Part shown: positions 1 through 7,008 of the stretch, one piece after another | Position numbering within the stretch: position 1 is the first letter of the stretch | How the letters are laid out: every line of letters begins with the position of its first letter | NCBI GenBank assembly: GCA_910577605.1 | Contig: CAJTON010000025.1 | Location: forward strand, 1-28,633 | Length of the DNA stretch: 28,633 nt | Source of the DNA: an uncultured Butyrivibrio sp. | Lineage (GTDB): Bacteria > Bacillota > Clostridia > Lachnospirales > Lachnospiraceae | Reading direction: 5' to 3' | Position numbers and translations under genes: made by a program | The notes under the pieces: model-generated | Told to the model about the DNA's origin: nothing | Databases searched by the model: none | The model's input: only the letters and a program-made list of their open reading frames with translations

Positions 1-52
1 GAGCGTCTCCTTGCCAAGGAGAAGGTCGCGGGTTCGATCCCCGTCTCGCGCT
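1..52 (+). tRNA. tRNA-Gly(GCC), 3' part
   Basis: The window opens inside a tRNA gene. The anticodon arm is TCTCC-TTGCCAA-GGAGA, giving anticodon GCC (glycine). The T arm is GCGGG-TTCGATC-CCCGT, followed by the acceptor strand CTCGCGC and a discriminator T; no CCA is encoded. The D arm and 5' acceptor strand lie left of the window. The 3' end is the attachment site of the mobile elements that follow. The gene is kept intact because the element supplies the same 3' end, and a stray copy of that end is left at 12511-12536. Confidence 0.93.
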
Positions 53-54
53 CT
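29..54 (+). other. attL: 26-bp tRNA 3'-end core
   Basis: A 26-bp direct repeat begins CGGGTTCGATCCCCG and ends GCGCTCT. It is identical at 29-54 and 12511-12536 and covers the T loop, T stem and acceptor strand of the tRNA-Gly gene. It is the left boundary of the integrated elements and lies 32 bp from the end of the integrase gene. tRNA 3' ends are the usual targets of tyrosine integrases. Confidence 0.9.
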
Positions 55-85
55 TCTATATTCTACCACTTTATTTTACCACAAG

Positions 86-1174
86 TTACATTGCTTGTAC
101 ATTTCCAATATTTACCTTGAGACATTTCATAGCATTACGAAGATATTCCATACTATCAGCATAAGAAAGTATGTAGAATTTTTCCGTTGTCTTTATGTCT
201 GAATGTCCCATGAGTTCAGATATATATTTGCTAGGAACTCCGTTTTTGTGAAGTTCGCTTGCAAAAGTCTTGCGAATTTTGTGGGAATTGAATTTTCCAA
301 TTCCGCACAATTCGCAAAGCCGTGGAATTGCACGCTCAATACTTTTTTCAAGTATAGTTTCCCTTCCGTCATAAGCAATAAACTCTGTTTTATAGCACAT
401 TGCACGCTGATGATCGCGGATAAGTTCAAGCAAATATATACTTTCACGAATAAGAGGAACTTTGCGAACACTATAAACAGTTTTTGTTGTATCTTGCACT
501 TCATACTTCATAGAATCAATACGATTGCCGTTCTTATCGCGCTCATAATACTTTGCGAAAGTGCTATGAACATATATACATGAATTACTATAATCCACGT
601 CACGCCAACGAATAGAAGCAAGTTCACCAATTCTAAGTCCCAAATAAAAATTGAGAAGAATACAAAGAGAAGCACAACGCTTTTGAGGGTATATATTATA
701 TTCAAGAACACCACTGAAAAGGCGGTTCTTTTCGTATTCAGAAAGAGCATATTCTTTTTTTGGTTTTGGCATAAGCGAAGAAAACGATATACCGCTACGG
801 ACTAAATCCCAATTAATAGCGGAACAATGCCCTATATCAAGCTCATATGCGTAAAGCATAACTTGATGTGCGATTTGGCTTATGCGCCCGTACTCCTTAT
901 AGGTTATGTCTGCTCGTTCCTTAATGATACCATTCAAAAATACACTGATTGTCTTTTCTGTAATAGTATGAACAGGAAGAAGAACAAAGTCGCTGTCTGA
1001 ATAATATTTGTTATATGTCACCTCGATTCTATCAACAGATTGCGGCTTTATAGTCCGTATTTTGGATAAAAACCATTTCTCATATACACTTTTAAAAAGC
1101 ACTTGTTCACAATCAGGAATATCATTTATAATTCCCTTGTCATAGCCAATACTAAGCCATTCATCTTTATTCAT
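86..1174 (-). CDS. int: Tyrosine-family site-specific integrase
   Basis: A 362-aa tyrosine recombinase. It has an N-terminal SAM-like core-binding region (about 25-125) and a C-terminal catalytic domain carrying the family residues: R181 in GLRIGEL, H298 and R301 in HKIRKTF, H324 in LMGHSDIKTT and the nucleophile Y334 in EKFY. It should catalyse integration and excision at the tRNA-Gly 3' end, whose core begins 57 bp past the gene's 3' end. The start is preceded by the leader AGGTAAAGGTAGGTAA, which recurs upstream of the SprT-like gene. It is the only integrase in the tandem array, so element B presumably uses it too. The length and full set of catalytic residues suggest it is functional. 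Confidence 0.95.
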   Translation of the reverse strand: MNKDEWLSIGYDKGIINDIPDCEQVLFKSVYEKWFLSKIRTIKPQSVDRIEVTYNKYYSDSDFVLLPVHTITEKTISVFLNGIIKERADITYKEYGRISQIAHQVMLYAYELDIGHCSAINWDLVRSGISFSSLMPKPKKEYALSEYEKNRLFSGVLEYNIYPQKRCASLCILLNFYLGLRIGELASIRWRDVDYSNSCIYVHSTFAKYYERDKNGNRIDSMKYEVQDTTKTVYSVRKVPLIRESIYLLELIRDHQRAMCYKTEFIAYDGRETILEKSIERAIPRLCELCGIGKFNSHKIRKTFASELHKNGVPSKYISELMGHSDIKTTEKFYILSYADSMEYLRNAMKCLKVNIGNVQAM

Positions 1175-1202
1175 TTGCCTTACCTACCTTTACCTACTGT
1201 TG

Positions 1203-1248
1203 GCGCGTGCGCCGCGGCCTGCCGCGTGCGTCAAGCCGCGGAACGCGC
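1203..1248. other. GC-rich hairpin between integrase and the 88-aa gene
   Basis: Two nested arms pair: GCGCGT (1203-1208) with ACGCGC (1243-1248), and CCGCGGC (1212-1218) with GCCGCGG (1235-1241). It stands out in an AT-rich element. There is no T-run in either direction, so a simple intrinsic terminator is unlikely. It may be a processing or attenuation site upstream of int. Confidence 0.6.
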
Positions 1249-1249
1249 A

Positions 1250-1516
1250 CTACACTTTTACATTCTTCAAAGCGATACGTTTTTCGCGTTCACGAATTAG
1301 TTGCTTGTTAAAATCATCAAAGCTTTTCTTGCGAAATTCTTCAAGTTTATCATATGCATTGTCATAGAGATATTCACAATACAAATACCTATTAGGAGAA
1401 TTAGCGAATTTAAGAGGAACACGACAAACCCCGCAAAACATATCTAAATAATAGCGATATTTTCTTGTATCTAAGACATGATTTGAGATTAATTTTCTTA
1501 AGAATTTTTCGGTCAT
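1250..1516 (-). CDS. Hypothetical 88-aa protein
   Basis: Not recognised. The protein is basic, with a single CxxC pair (CGVC, residues 28-31) and a highly charged helical C-terminus (about 58-88). The start has a good ribosome binding site, GAGGTGA, 8 nt upstream. It lies between the structured region at 1543-1910 and the integrase and is read in the same direction, so it could be co-transcribed with int. An excisionase role would fit the position but nothing in the sequence shows it. Confidence 0.65.
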   Translation of the reverse strand: MTEKFLRKLISNHVLDTRKYRYYLDMFCGVCRVPLKFANSPNRYLYCEYLYDNAYDKLEEFRKKSFDDFNKQLIREREKRIALKNVKV

Positions 1517-1542
1517 TTGTTTTAATCACCTCATTTCCAATA

Positions 1543-1708
1543 TTAAAAGTGTATGTTTAATTATACCGTTTACCCTTTTTGTAAATGGGTCGGTTTTCGG
1601 TTATATTCTTTTGGCGGGGGGAACGCCCCCCTGACTGCAACCAAAACGATAAAGCGTGTTTTGTTTTTCGTCACCCCCTTAAGCGGGGACACCCCGCAAC
1701 GCCCCGTT
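1543..1708. repeat. 166-bp structured repeat, copy 1
   Basis: Near-identical to 7716-7880, in the same orientation. It begins with the 18-mer TTAAAAGTGTATGTTTAA and then carries four potential hairpins: a variable one (CCGTTTAC/GTAAATGG here), GGGGGG-AACG-CCCCCC, CAAAAC/GTTTTG and GCGGGG-ACA-CCCCGC. ORFs crossing it are unconvincing. In a filamentous phage a multi-hairpin intergenic block can be a complementary-strand origin, a packaging signal or a terminator; which applies here cannot be told. Confidence 0.8.
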
Positions 1709-1763
1709 ATGCAAGTGTTAATTATGCGGCAAAAATGAAAGAACAGAGCAACAAAAGATTGCG

Positions 1764-1910
1764 TTTTATAGTCAAGGGTTGCTTTCACGGCTTTGCCGCA
1801 AAAGCAACCGCCGGATAAGTTTTTGAAAGCGGACTTTGTAAAGCGGCTTTCGCGGCATATACTCCCTCGCAAAAAGCGCTCAGTCCGTTATTCCACGGTC
1901 CGCTTGACAA
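1764..1910. repeat. Structured region shared with element B, copy A (candidate packaging signal)
   Basis: Homologous to 9812-9962. Hairpin 1 is GGTTGCTTT/AAAGCAACC enclosing CGGC-TTT-GCCG. Hairpin 2 is a long-range stem, TTTGTaAAGCGG against CCGCTTgACAAA (one mismatch), enclosing a conserved stretch with CCGT-TATTCC-ACGG. The enclosed sequence is conserved between the copies while the stem arms differ but still pair. The right end overlaps the 3' codons of the 132-aa gene. Together with 1517-1763 this fills a roughly 370-bp stretch without a separate gene. Confidence 0.75.
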
Positions 1911-2286
1911 AAGGGTAATCGCCGTAAATAGACTGTATAATATCAAACTGTGAGAGCAAGACCAAAGATAAAAGGCTTTCGTTTGGATAATCGCAAAATT
2001 TAAGAAAGCTATCTAAAAATCCGCACATATAAATAATGTCAAACAAAAGACTAAATTGCACCTCAAAATAATAAATAGTCTTACTAGACAGTTGCAAATC
2101 CAAAGCGGATTGTAGCTTTTTCGCACAATTGAAACACTCCTCGAAAACACATTGCTTGAAATGTGTTAAGCGTTGCGCATAAGGCGAAACGGGGAAGTCC
2201 CTAATAGTATCAAGCGGAGAAATAGCACAGCTTGATAGTTTTAAAGTTTCGTAAAGGTCTTGTTTATCAATTAGTTGAACAGACAT
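1888..2286 (-). CDS. Hypothetical 132-aa protein
   Basis: Not recognised. The protein is alpha-helical looking, with several cysteines in the middle (about 46-54, CVFEECFNC) and a hydrophobic stretch (about 78-95). The start is supported by AAGGAG 8 nt upstream. The 18-mer TTAAAAGTGTACATTTAA lies at 2303-2320, just upstream. Its last codons are part of the right arm of the shared structured region, an unusual overlap of coding and structural constraint. An unrelated small gene (10018-10269) lies beside the equivalent region in element B. Confidence 0.65.
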   Translation of the reverse strand: MSVQLIDKQDLYETLKLSSCAISPLDTIRDFPVSPYAQRLTHFKQCVFEECFNCAKKLQSALDLQLSSKTIYYFEVQFSLLFDIIYMCGFLDSFLKFCDYPNESLLSLVLLSQFDIIQSIYGDYPFVKRTVE

Positions 2287-2339
2287 TATAATACTCCTTT
2301 ATTTAAAAGTGTACATTTAATACACTTGTATTTTCTGTG

Positions 2340-2359
2340 GGCGGTGGTTAGCCGCCCTT
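2340..2359. other. Hairpin GGGCGG/CCGCCC
   Basis: A 6-bp all-GC stem with a short loop lies between the SprT-like gene and the 132-aa gene. There is no clear U-tract leftward, so it is only a possible weak terminator or processing site. The rest of 2287-2481 shows nothing else recognisable. Confidence 0.4.
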
Positions 2360-2481
2360 TAGGTAGGTAATCGCGGAAAGTCTTTAATATCATGCGGAAG
2401 GAATAGACCTTTACCGACTTTTTACGCCTAACTACTTTTTGTTGACTTTTTGATTTGACGTAAACCGCGAAAACCTACCAG

Positions 2482-3135
2482 TTAAGCCAATTCATACTGA
2501 ACGTTGCAATCCATACATAAAACGTTAAGATTGCGGGTTGCGCGGAAAGAAGAACCGCAAGCGGGACATATGTATTTGCGAGTGCTTGAAGGCTTTTTAG
2601 GAAAGGGCGAACCATCAGGTATTCCGAACTTTCCGGAAGTGCCGGAAGTACCGCCAAATGAGAAAGCGACGCCGCGGTTAAGGTCTATATTATCAAGTCC
2701 GTACTTTATACAGAAGTCAACGGTTGATTCCGTGGCGTGTGTATCGGTCCATCCATAAGTGGGAACGTATTCAATACGGAGTTTGCCTAGTTCCTCAGCA
2801 GTCTTTTTGAACTTTTTGTTATGATAAACATTGTTATTTGAGCAATCGCGAATGCCGTTATTGAGATTGTATATATGACTGCACTCATGGATAAGAGTAG
2901 CCACAACATCAACAATATCACGGTTAAGATAGTTAGCGCTTATGTTAAGTTCGCGTGTACTGCCATGACTGGAAAGCCAAGACTGGGAAACCGTAACATG
3001 ACCGTAAGAACCACGGGATTCTTGAATTGTCAGAGATACATATCCCAAAGAATTGTTGAAAAAGTCCTCATTGATATGGACATAGATTTTGTGCAGATAA
3101 TTGACTGCACGCTGATAATTTGTGATTTGCTTCAT
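2482..3135 (-). CDS. SprT-like zinc metalloprotease-fold protein
   Basis: A 217-aa protein with the SprT-family zinc site: HECSH (HExxH, 83-87) inside LIHECSHIYN, and a downstream H105 in the YHNKKFK segment typical of the third ligand. A C-terminal treble-clef or zinc-ribbon pair follows: CPAC (190-193) and CMDC (207-210). Between them lies a Gly/Ser-rich linker (about 155-185). SprT-like domains occur in DNA-protein-crosslink proteases (Spartan) and on many Gram-positive mobile elements; the role here is unknown. Acting on a covalent Rep-DNA intermediate would be an attractive but unproven idea. The gene has its own promoter at 3194-3222, carrying the same operator-like motifs as the structural promoter. 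Confidence 0.85.
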   Translation of the reverse strand: MKQITNYQRAVNYLHKIYVHINEDFFNNSLGYVSLTIQESRGSYGHVTVSQSWLSSHGSTRELNISANYLNRDIVDVVATLIHECSHIYNLNNGIRDCSNNNVYHNKKFKKTAEELGKLRIEYVPTYGWTDTHATESTVDFCIKYGLDNIDLNRGVAFSFGGTSGTSGKFGIPDGSPFPKKPSSTRKYICPACGSSFRATRNLNVLCMDCNVQYELA

Positions 3136-3163
3136 TTTTGTTTACCTACCTTTACCTAAATTG

Positions 3164-3222
3164 GGTGACGCCTTAGTGACACCTCTTATAATTATAATAT
3201 CACAGGTGACGCCACTTTGCAA
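3164..3222 (-). promoter_or_regulatory. Leftward promoter with GGTGACGCC operators
   Basis: On the minus strand TTGCAA (3222-3217), a 17-nt spacer AGTGGCGTCACCTGTGA and TATTAT (3199-3194) form a promoter reading toward the SprT-like gene. The motif GGTGACGCC/GTGACACC appears in the spacer (3204-3217) and twice just downstream of the start region (3164-3183). The same arrangement is found at 6929-6980. The element's ribbon-helix-helix proteins (7009-7375) are the obvious candidate binders. Confidence 0.65.
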
Positions 3223-3310
3223 ACACTTTTTGGATAGGATTTTGTATTTATATAGGTACAATATTTCTTAAAAGTGTATTTTTAAAAGTACAATAAATTT
3301 GAATATGTGG

Positions 3311-3337
3311 AAAAATTTCGTCCCCCTAACGGGGGAC
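3311..3337 (-). terminator. Intrinsic terminator of the structural operon
   Basis: A perfect 7-bp hairpin, GTCCCCC-TAAC-GGGGGAC (3320-3337), is followed in the leftward direction by a short U-tract (complement of AAAAA at 3311-3315). It lies 24 bp beyond the stop of the Zot-like gene. Confidence 0.7.
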
Positions 3338-3361
3338 AATGATTGACGAGAAAAGCCTTGA

Positions 3362-4219
3362 TTACTTGTTTTTACGTTTAAAGAACCGCTTGCCCTTACG
3401 ACTTAAGGATACATAGTTGTAAGCGGAATCGCCCTCTTTACGGGAGATTATTTCATCAACCGAAAGCGTCTGACCGTCCTTGACTTCCTTTGACATACGC
3501 TCGAAGCGGGCGTGTGTATCATAGGTATTGTAAAGCGCGTCAGTCGCCAAGTAACCGCTTGTAGTCAAGGGCTTAAGCATGGATATATCATCAACGTTTT
3601 CGACCTGTTTCGGCAGATAAGACTGATTGTAGAAGATTCGCCCAGTATGAGAGCAAGCATATAAATTAGTTGTGACGGATCGTAACAGCTTATCCACCAT
3701 TCCGAACTCTTGCGTGGTGTATAGAAAACTAGACCAGTTATGGCGGCAAGTTACTATGTCGCTGATAAAATCGGGTGTAAAATTGCCCGAAAAAGCGCGG
3801 GAATTAAACTCTGTTCCCGCTTCATCGACATGGAGATAACAAACGTATCTATCCTCAAAGTCATGGTGAGATTCTATGTAATCCGAATATTCTTCCAAAC
3901 ACCTGATTCTAACAGCCCCCGCACAATTTATGTCAATGTTGCTGAATATGCGGATATACTGTTTAACGAACTTGCCATTATGGTACACCGTCAAGCCGTT
4001 ATATTTTCGGTATATCTCGACGAGCTTTTTAACACTTGACAGAGTTTTTCCAGAGCCGAAAGGAGTACCGCTATTAGCTATATATGCGGTTATAGTTCCG
4101 ATAGGCGCATTATTATATTTCTTTTGCTTAAAGTACAGCTTTATGTCACGCGGCAAAAGCTTTAAATAATGTGGCAGATGGTGAAGAAAAACACGGACTT
4201 TAGGACAGTTGAAAAACAC
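3362..4219 (-). CDS. Zot/pI-like filamentous-phage assembly ATPase
   Basis: A 285-aa Zot-domain P-loop ATPase. It has a Walker A region GTPFGSGKT (51-59), a Walker B YLHVDEAG (128-135) followed by the family's TEFNSR, and the sensor-like segment CRHNWSSFLYTTQ (158-170), all typical of Ff pI and Zot proteins. These proteins form the inner-membrane complex that extrudes the filament as ssDNA is wrapped in coat. The GTG start given here leaves no membrane helix. The frame stays open upstream to an ATT codon at 4267 placed after GAGGGGGG, which would add about 16 hydrophobic residues (ITIAFIVSIIVAVVVSVFF region) as an N-terminal membrane segment. The C-terminus is basic (KRFFKRKNK). It is the last gene of the structural operon. 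Confidence 0.92.
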   Translation of the reverse strand: MFFNCPKVRVFLHHLPHYLKLLPRDIKLYFKQKKYNNAPIGTITAYIANSGTPFGSGKTLSSVKKLVEIYRKYNGLTVYHNGKFVKQYIRIFSNIDINCAGAVRIRCLEEYSDYIESHHDFEDRYVCYLHVDEAGTEFNSRAFSGNFTPDFISDIVTCRHNWSSFLYTTQEFGMVDKLLRSVTTNLYACSHTGRIFYNQSYLPKQVENVDDISMLKPLTTSGYLATDALYNTYDTHARFERMSKEVKDGQTLSVDEIISRKEGDSAYNYVSLSRKGKRFFKRKNK

Positions 4220-4300
4220 AGAAACGACAACGGCAACAATTATACTAACTATAAATGCGATAGTAATACACCCCCCTCAATAATTTTTAAATGTGCGCTT

Positions 4301-4438
4301 TTATTTTCTGAATCCGTTGAAGAAATCGCCAACAAGGGCTATTAATTCAAGCATGAGAAGAAAAGCAAAGAATACGAATATAAAATCAGTGCCAAACTCT
4401 AACGAATCACCGAATATGGTTTTTGCAAGTTCTAACAT
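4301..4438 (-). CDS. 45-aa single-helix membrane microprotein
   Basis: Encodes MLELAKTIFGDSLEFGTDF, then a strongly hydrophobic helix (about 19-39), then NGFRK. The ATG overlaps the stop of the preceding gene (ATGTTAG), and AAGGGGG lies about 10 nt upstream. It sits between the other microproteins and zot, where filamentous phages keep their small minor coat genes (pVII/pIX/pVI type). Size, one helix and position support a minor coat or assembly role; homology was not testable. Confidence 0.7.
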   Translation of the reverse strand: MLELAKTIFGDSLEFGTDFIFVFFAFLLMLELIALVGDFFNGFRK

Positions 4439-4599
4439 TTGTCACTAGCCCCCTTACGTCCGCTTCTGCGGAAATGTGAAAAAATCCTAACAATGGAACG
4501 ATAGCCAATATAAGCTATTGCTATCAAAGTATCAAAAAGTGCAAGATTGTAAAGCATATCGATTGTTTCAGTAGCATCTTCGATAAAATGAAATGTCAA
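4432..4599 (-). CDS. 55-aa single-helix membrane microprotein (TTG start)
   Basis: The start is a TTG overlapping the upstream stop as TTGA, with AGGGGG 10 nt before it, suggesting translational coupling. The protein has an acidic amphipathic N-terminus (IEDATETID), a hydrophobic helix (about 17-41) and a basic tail (HFRRSGRKG). This acidic-hydrophobic-basic layout is that of filamentous coat proteins, in which the basic end faces the DNA. Probably a minor coat protein. The TTG start is inferred from coupling; an internal ATG at residue 15 is possible but would lack a ribosome binding site. Confidence 0.62.
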   Translation of the reverse strand: MTFHFIEDATETIDMLYNLALFDTLIAIAYIGYRSIVRIFSHFRRSGRKGASDKC

Positions 4600-4760
4600 C
4601 CTACGTCACCCCCTAAAAGTTTCGCAAAAATCACAATGAGAATAGAAACCAAACCCGCAAAAAGTATCATGTCAAAAAAAGTAAAAGTGTAACCCCATAT
4701 AGTTATAGGAATCTGAAAGAACTTATAAACGCACGAAATCCAAGTTTGAAATAATTCCAT
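4596..4760 (-). CDS. 54-aa membrane microprotein
   Basis: Encodes MELFQTWISCVYKFFQIP and continues with aromatic and hydrophobic residues to a second hydrophobic stretch (about 31-47, MILFAGLVSILIVIFA), ending KLLGGDVG. CTAGGGGG lies 7 nt upstream of the ATG. It follows the pIII-like gene by 11 bp and overlaps the next microgene by 4 bp, so it belongs to the same operon. Unrecognised; a minor capsid or assembly role is inferred from location and size. Confidence 0.68.
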   Translation of the reverse strand: MELFQTWISCVYKFFQIPITIWGYTFTFFDMILFAGLVSILIVIFAKLLGGDVG

Positions 4761-4771
4761 GGCGATACCCC

Positions 4772-6175
4772 CTAGAATACAAGTTTAATAACGGCTATAA
4801 CGGCACAAGCGCCGAGGAAGAAATAAAGGAGATTTATTATAGGTTTTGGAATAAATGTTATAACATTACCGATAAGTGCTATAAGCCCATTATCACCGGC
4901 TAAGCCAAACCCACCACCTATAAAGTCCTCTAAATCGTCCGTTGTCCATTCGCCACGACCGGGTAAATCGCCGCCACCGGAAGGGCGACCGTCGTTACCT
5001 TCATGATCTATGCTACTGTTAGCATCGTTTGCCCCGTCAACGTCCAATGTCTGATTAGTGTTTTTGTTTATAGTTATATCCTTGCCGATATTAGACGATA
5101 AGAAGGTAAACCAAGAATATCCGCTACTAAGAAGTTCGGAATCAGTCTGTTTAACGTTACGGACGTATACCTGTATTTTTCTACGGTCACGAATAACTTT
5201 TTCAAGTATATAGTTATAATCAACACCCGCACTTTCAGCGACAGCGAATGCCATTTCTTCATCAGTCAAAGTTATTCCAAAGCTCCCAGTTTCGGAATTA
5301 TAAAAACTGTTTAAATCTGCACTTTTAATTCTTTGAAAAGTTGTTTTTGTACCGTCGCTGTTATAAGGGCAACGAACCCATATTTCAGTTTTTAAGCCTG
5401 AAAGCAACTTATCACTACTTGATATAGCAACACCCGAAAGATAATGCTTCCAATCAAATATTAAAGTGTACATTTCAGAATTTGCAGTTGCGCGATATTG
5501 TACATCTGCATTCTGAACTACAGGAATAGGGACGGTCTTATCAAAAAAGCCCTCGACATTGGCGGAAGGAGCGAACCAAGGCTGACCGCTTGTAGGAATT
5601 TTCGTACCGTCGATTAAATCCGTATCATAATAGTTGTTGCCGGAATGAGATGTCTCGGAAAGGAGTTCCTGAAGTTTATCATCAGGATATTCATAAACGG
5701 GGATTCCGTTTACATCAGGATATGCGGCATAAAAAAGTCCCTCATAGTCATGGTTAATATAAGACATACTAAAAGTAGAATCTTTATCCTGAACCACTTC
5801 TCCGCTAGCAGGGGAAGTTATAACGAGATGTGCGGGAATCGTCGAAGTGTTCTTTTTGAGTAAGCCGCTATTCATGTCGAGATTGTACAACATCAAATAA
5901 TACCAGTTCATACCATTTTCATCAATTTTATGATAGCGTATAAATATAGGACGTAAGTTGGAAGGTAATGTTATTTCCATGCTGACCTCAGTAACACCTA
6001 TATGATAATTATAGCTTTTATCCTGATAGCGGGTGAAATAATCAATGTAGCTTACACGATAAGTTATATTTTCTTCATCATCAGCATTCACAGGAAAAAC
6101 GAACAACGAGGTAAGCGAAAGAAAAGCCACCGCAAAAGCAGTAAAAATTTTTAAATGTGTACTTTTAAATTTCAT
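4772..6175 (-). CDS. Secreted, C-terminally anchored protein, pIII/adsorption-like
   Basis: A 467-aa protein. The start is placed at the ATG 7 nt after GTAGGGGG, giving a classic signal peptide (MKFKSTHLKIF, hydrophobic core, FPVNADDEE; cleavage near residue 32); 20 more in-frame codons exist upstream but lack a ribosome binding site. A large extracellular region, rich in Tyr, Ser and Asn, is followed by a low-complexity Gly/Asn/Asp linker (about 385-430: NDGRPSGGGDLPGRGEW) and one C-terminal membrane helix ending IAVIKLVF. Signal peptide, Gly-rich linker and C-terminal anchor next to the coat gene is the architecture of the filamentous-phage receptor-binding protein pIII. The host receptor would be on a Gram-positive surface. 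Sequence homology is not apparent. Confidence 0.78.
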   Translation of the reverse strand: MKFKSTHLKIFTAFAVAFLSLTSLFVFPVNADDEENITYRVSYIDYFTRYQDKSYNYHIGVTEVSMEITLPSNLRPIFIRYHKIDENGMNWYYLMLYNLDMNSGLLKKNTSTIPAHLVITSPASGEVVQDKDSTFSMSYINHDYEGLFYAAYPDVNGIPVYEYPDDKLQELLSETSHSGNNYYDTDLIDGTKIPTSGQPWFAPSANVEGFFDKTVPIPVVQNADVQYRATANSEMYTLIFDWKHYLSGVAISSSDKLLSGLKTEIWVRCPYNSDGTKTTFQRIKSADLNSFYNSETGSFGITLTDEEMAFAVAESAGVDYNYILEKVIRDRRKIQVYVRNVKQTDSELLSSGYSWFTFLSSNIGKDITINKNTNQTLDVDGANDANSSIDHEGNDGRPSGGGDLPGRGEWTTDDLEDFIGGGFGLAGDNGLIALIGNVITFIPKPIINLLYFFLGACAVIAVIKLVF

Positions 6176-6235
6176 ATAATACCCCCTACATTTAGAGATT
6201 GGCGGCTGTCCCCCTAAACAGCCGCCGTTAGCCAA

Positions 6236-6460
6236 TTACTTACTAGCCTTTTTGAGCTTTTTGAAAAGCCCGATACCGAGCGGTACGAAAGTACCGCCGA
6301 CAAGCAGGATGACGAGTAACGGATTGGTGGTTACAAAGTTAAGGATAGAAGTCACAACGCCCAAAAAAGTTGTTGTTCCGTCCGTTATGGTAGCTCCCAT
6401 ATCCGCGCTTCCCGCAACACCTACTTCCATAGCAACAGAAATAAGTTTCGACAGTGCCAT
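6236..6460 (-). CDS. Major coat protein (pVIII-like)
   Basis: A 74-aa protein. It has an N-terminal segment with few charges (residues 1-30, including SADMGATITDG), a long hydrophobic helix (about 32-65, with a mid-helix TTNP) and a strongly basic tail KKLKKASK. This is the pVIII pattern, in which the lysine-rich C-terminus lines the DNA. No cleavable leader is obvious, as in the Pf3-type coat. GGGGG lies 9 nt upstream of the ATG. It follows the candidate ssDNA-binding protein and precedes the pIII-like gene. Confidence 0.82.
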   Translation of the reverse strand: MALSKLISVAMEVGVAGSADMGATITDGTTTFLGVVTSILNFVTTNPLLVILLVGGTFVPLGIGLFKKLKKASK

Positions 6461-6511
6461 GTTTAAAACCCCCTTTTCATTTTTCCCCTTTTTTGTATGT
6501 AAAGTGGAAGT

Positions 6512-6766
6512 CTAAGCGACCACAGTTACACCTTGAACATAAGCCTTGCCGTTTACGGAAATAGTATCAAGGACGATTTTCTTTCCGACGTCCTTAGAAG
6601 AAAGCGAATTGGCTATTTCCTTATCAACAAAAAGCTGTTCGCAACATTTGCCGGCGGCAAGAACTGCATTGTCCGTTTCCTTCAAAACGAAATCACGCTC
6701 AACATAGAGGATACAATAATCCTTATCTTCCTTGCCCTTCCACCTTTTAATTCCTACTAATACCAT
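6512..6766 (-). CDS. Small candidate ssDNA-binding protein (pV-like)
   Basis: 84 aa from the ATG that follows AAGGAGG by 7 nt; the frame continues upstream but without a ribosome binding site. The sequence alternates beta-strand-like segments (MVLVGIKRW, DYCILYVERD, GKKIVLDTISVNGKAYVQGVTVV) with a short central helix, compatible with the small OB-like fold of filamentous-phage pV. It is the first gene of the structural operon, where pV-type proteins occur. No diagnostic motif was seen, so the function is inferred from position, size and predicted strand content. Confidence 0.55.
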   Translation of the reverse strand: MVLVGIKRWKGKEDKDYCILYVERDFVLKETDNAVLAAGKCCEQLFVDKEIANSLSSKDVGKKIVLDTISVNGKAYVQGVTVVA

Positions 6767-6928
6767 TTTTTGTTCCTCCTTTTTTGGTTTTTGTTGGAAC
6801 GGAAAGCCTTTTCGTGGGTACTTACTTGAGTAGTGGCTTTTTGATGTAGGATAAACCGTTCCTTGACTTTTTGGTTTTACAAATGTAAAATGGAAATGTA
6901 ATCCATATACATTGAATTGGTAGCGCCT

Positions 6929-6980
6929 AAGTAGCGTCACCTTATAAAAGTATAATAGCATAAGTGACGCCACTTGTCAA
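6929..6980 (-). promoter_or_regulatory. Structural-operon promoter and operators
   Basis: On the minus strand TTGACA (6980-6975), a 17-nt spacer AGTGGCGTCACTTATGC and TATTAT (6957-6952) make a near-consensus promoter for the ssDNA-binding/coat operon. The spacer contains the inverted repeat AAGTG-ACGC-CACTT (6962-6975). A related site, AAGTAGCGTCACCTT (6929-6943), lies at or downstream of the start. The ribbon-helix-helix genes begin about 30 bp away on the other strand, so this is a divergent control region of the lysogeny-switch kind. A leader of about 180 nt follows before the first gene. Confidence 0.75.
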
Positions 6981-7008
6981 CCACTTTTTATAAAAAATGA
7001 GGAAAAAT

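Noticed and set aside
203..583. 126-aa plus-strand frame inside the integrase gene
   Set aside because: Shadow frame antisense to a gene with all catalytic motifs; no ribosome binding site.
1570..1872. Open frames on both strands across the structured intergenic block (about 60-100 aa)
   Set aside because: No ribosome binding sites, they cross repeated hairpins, and the homologous copies at 7716-7880 and 9812-9962 do not keep the frames.
4301..4304. 18-mer family as Xer dif sites
   Set aside because: The 18-mers lack the two 11-bp XerC/XerD arms of a 28-bp dif site, and integration is explained by the tRNA att core.
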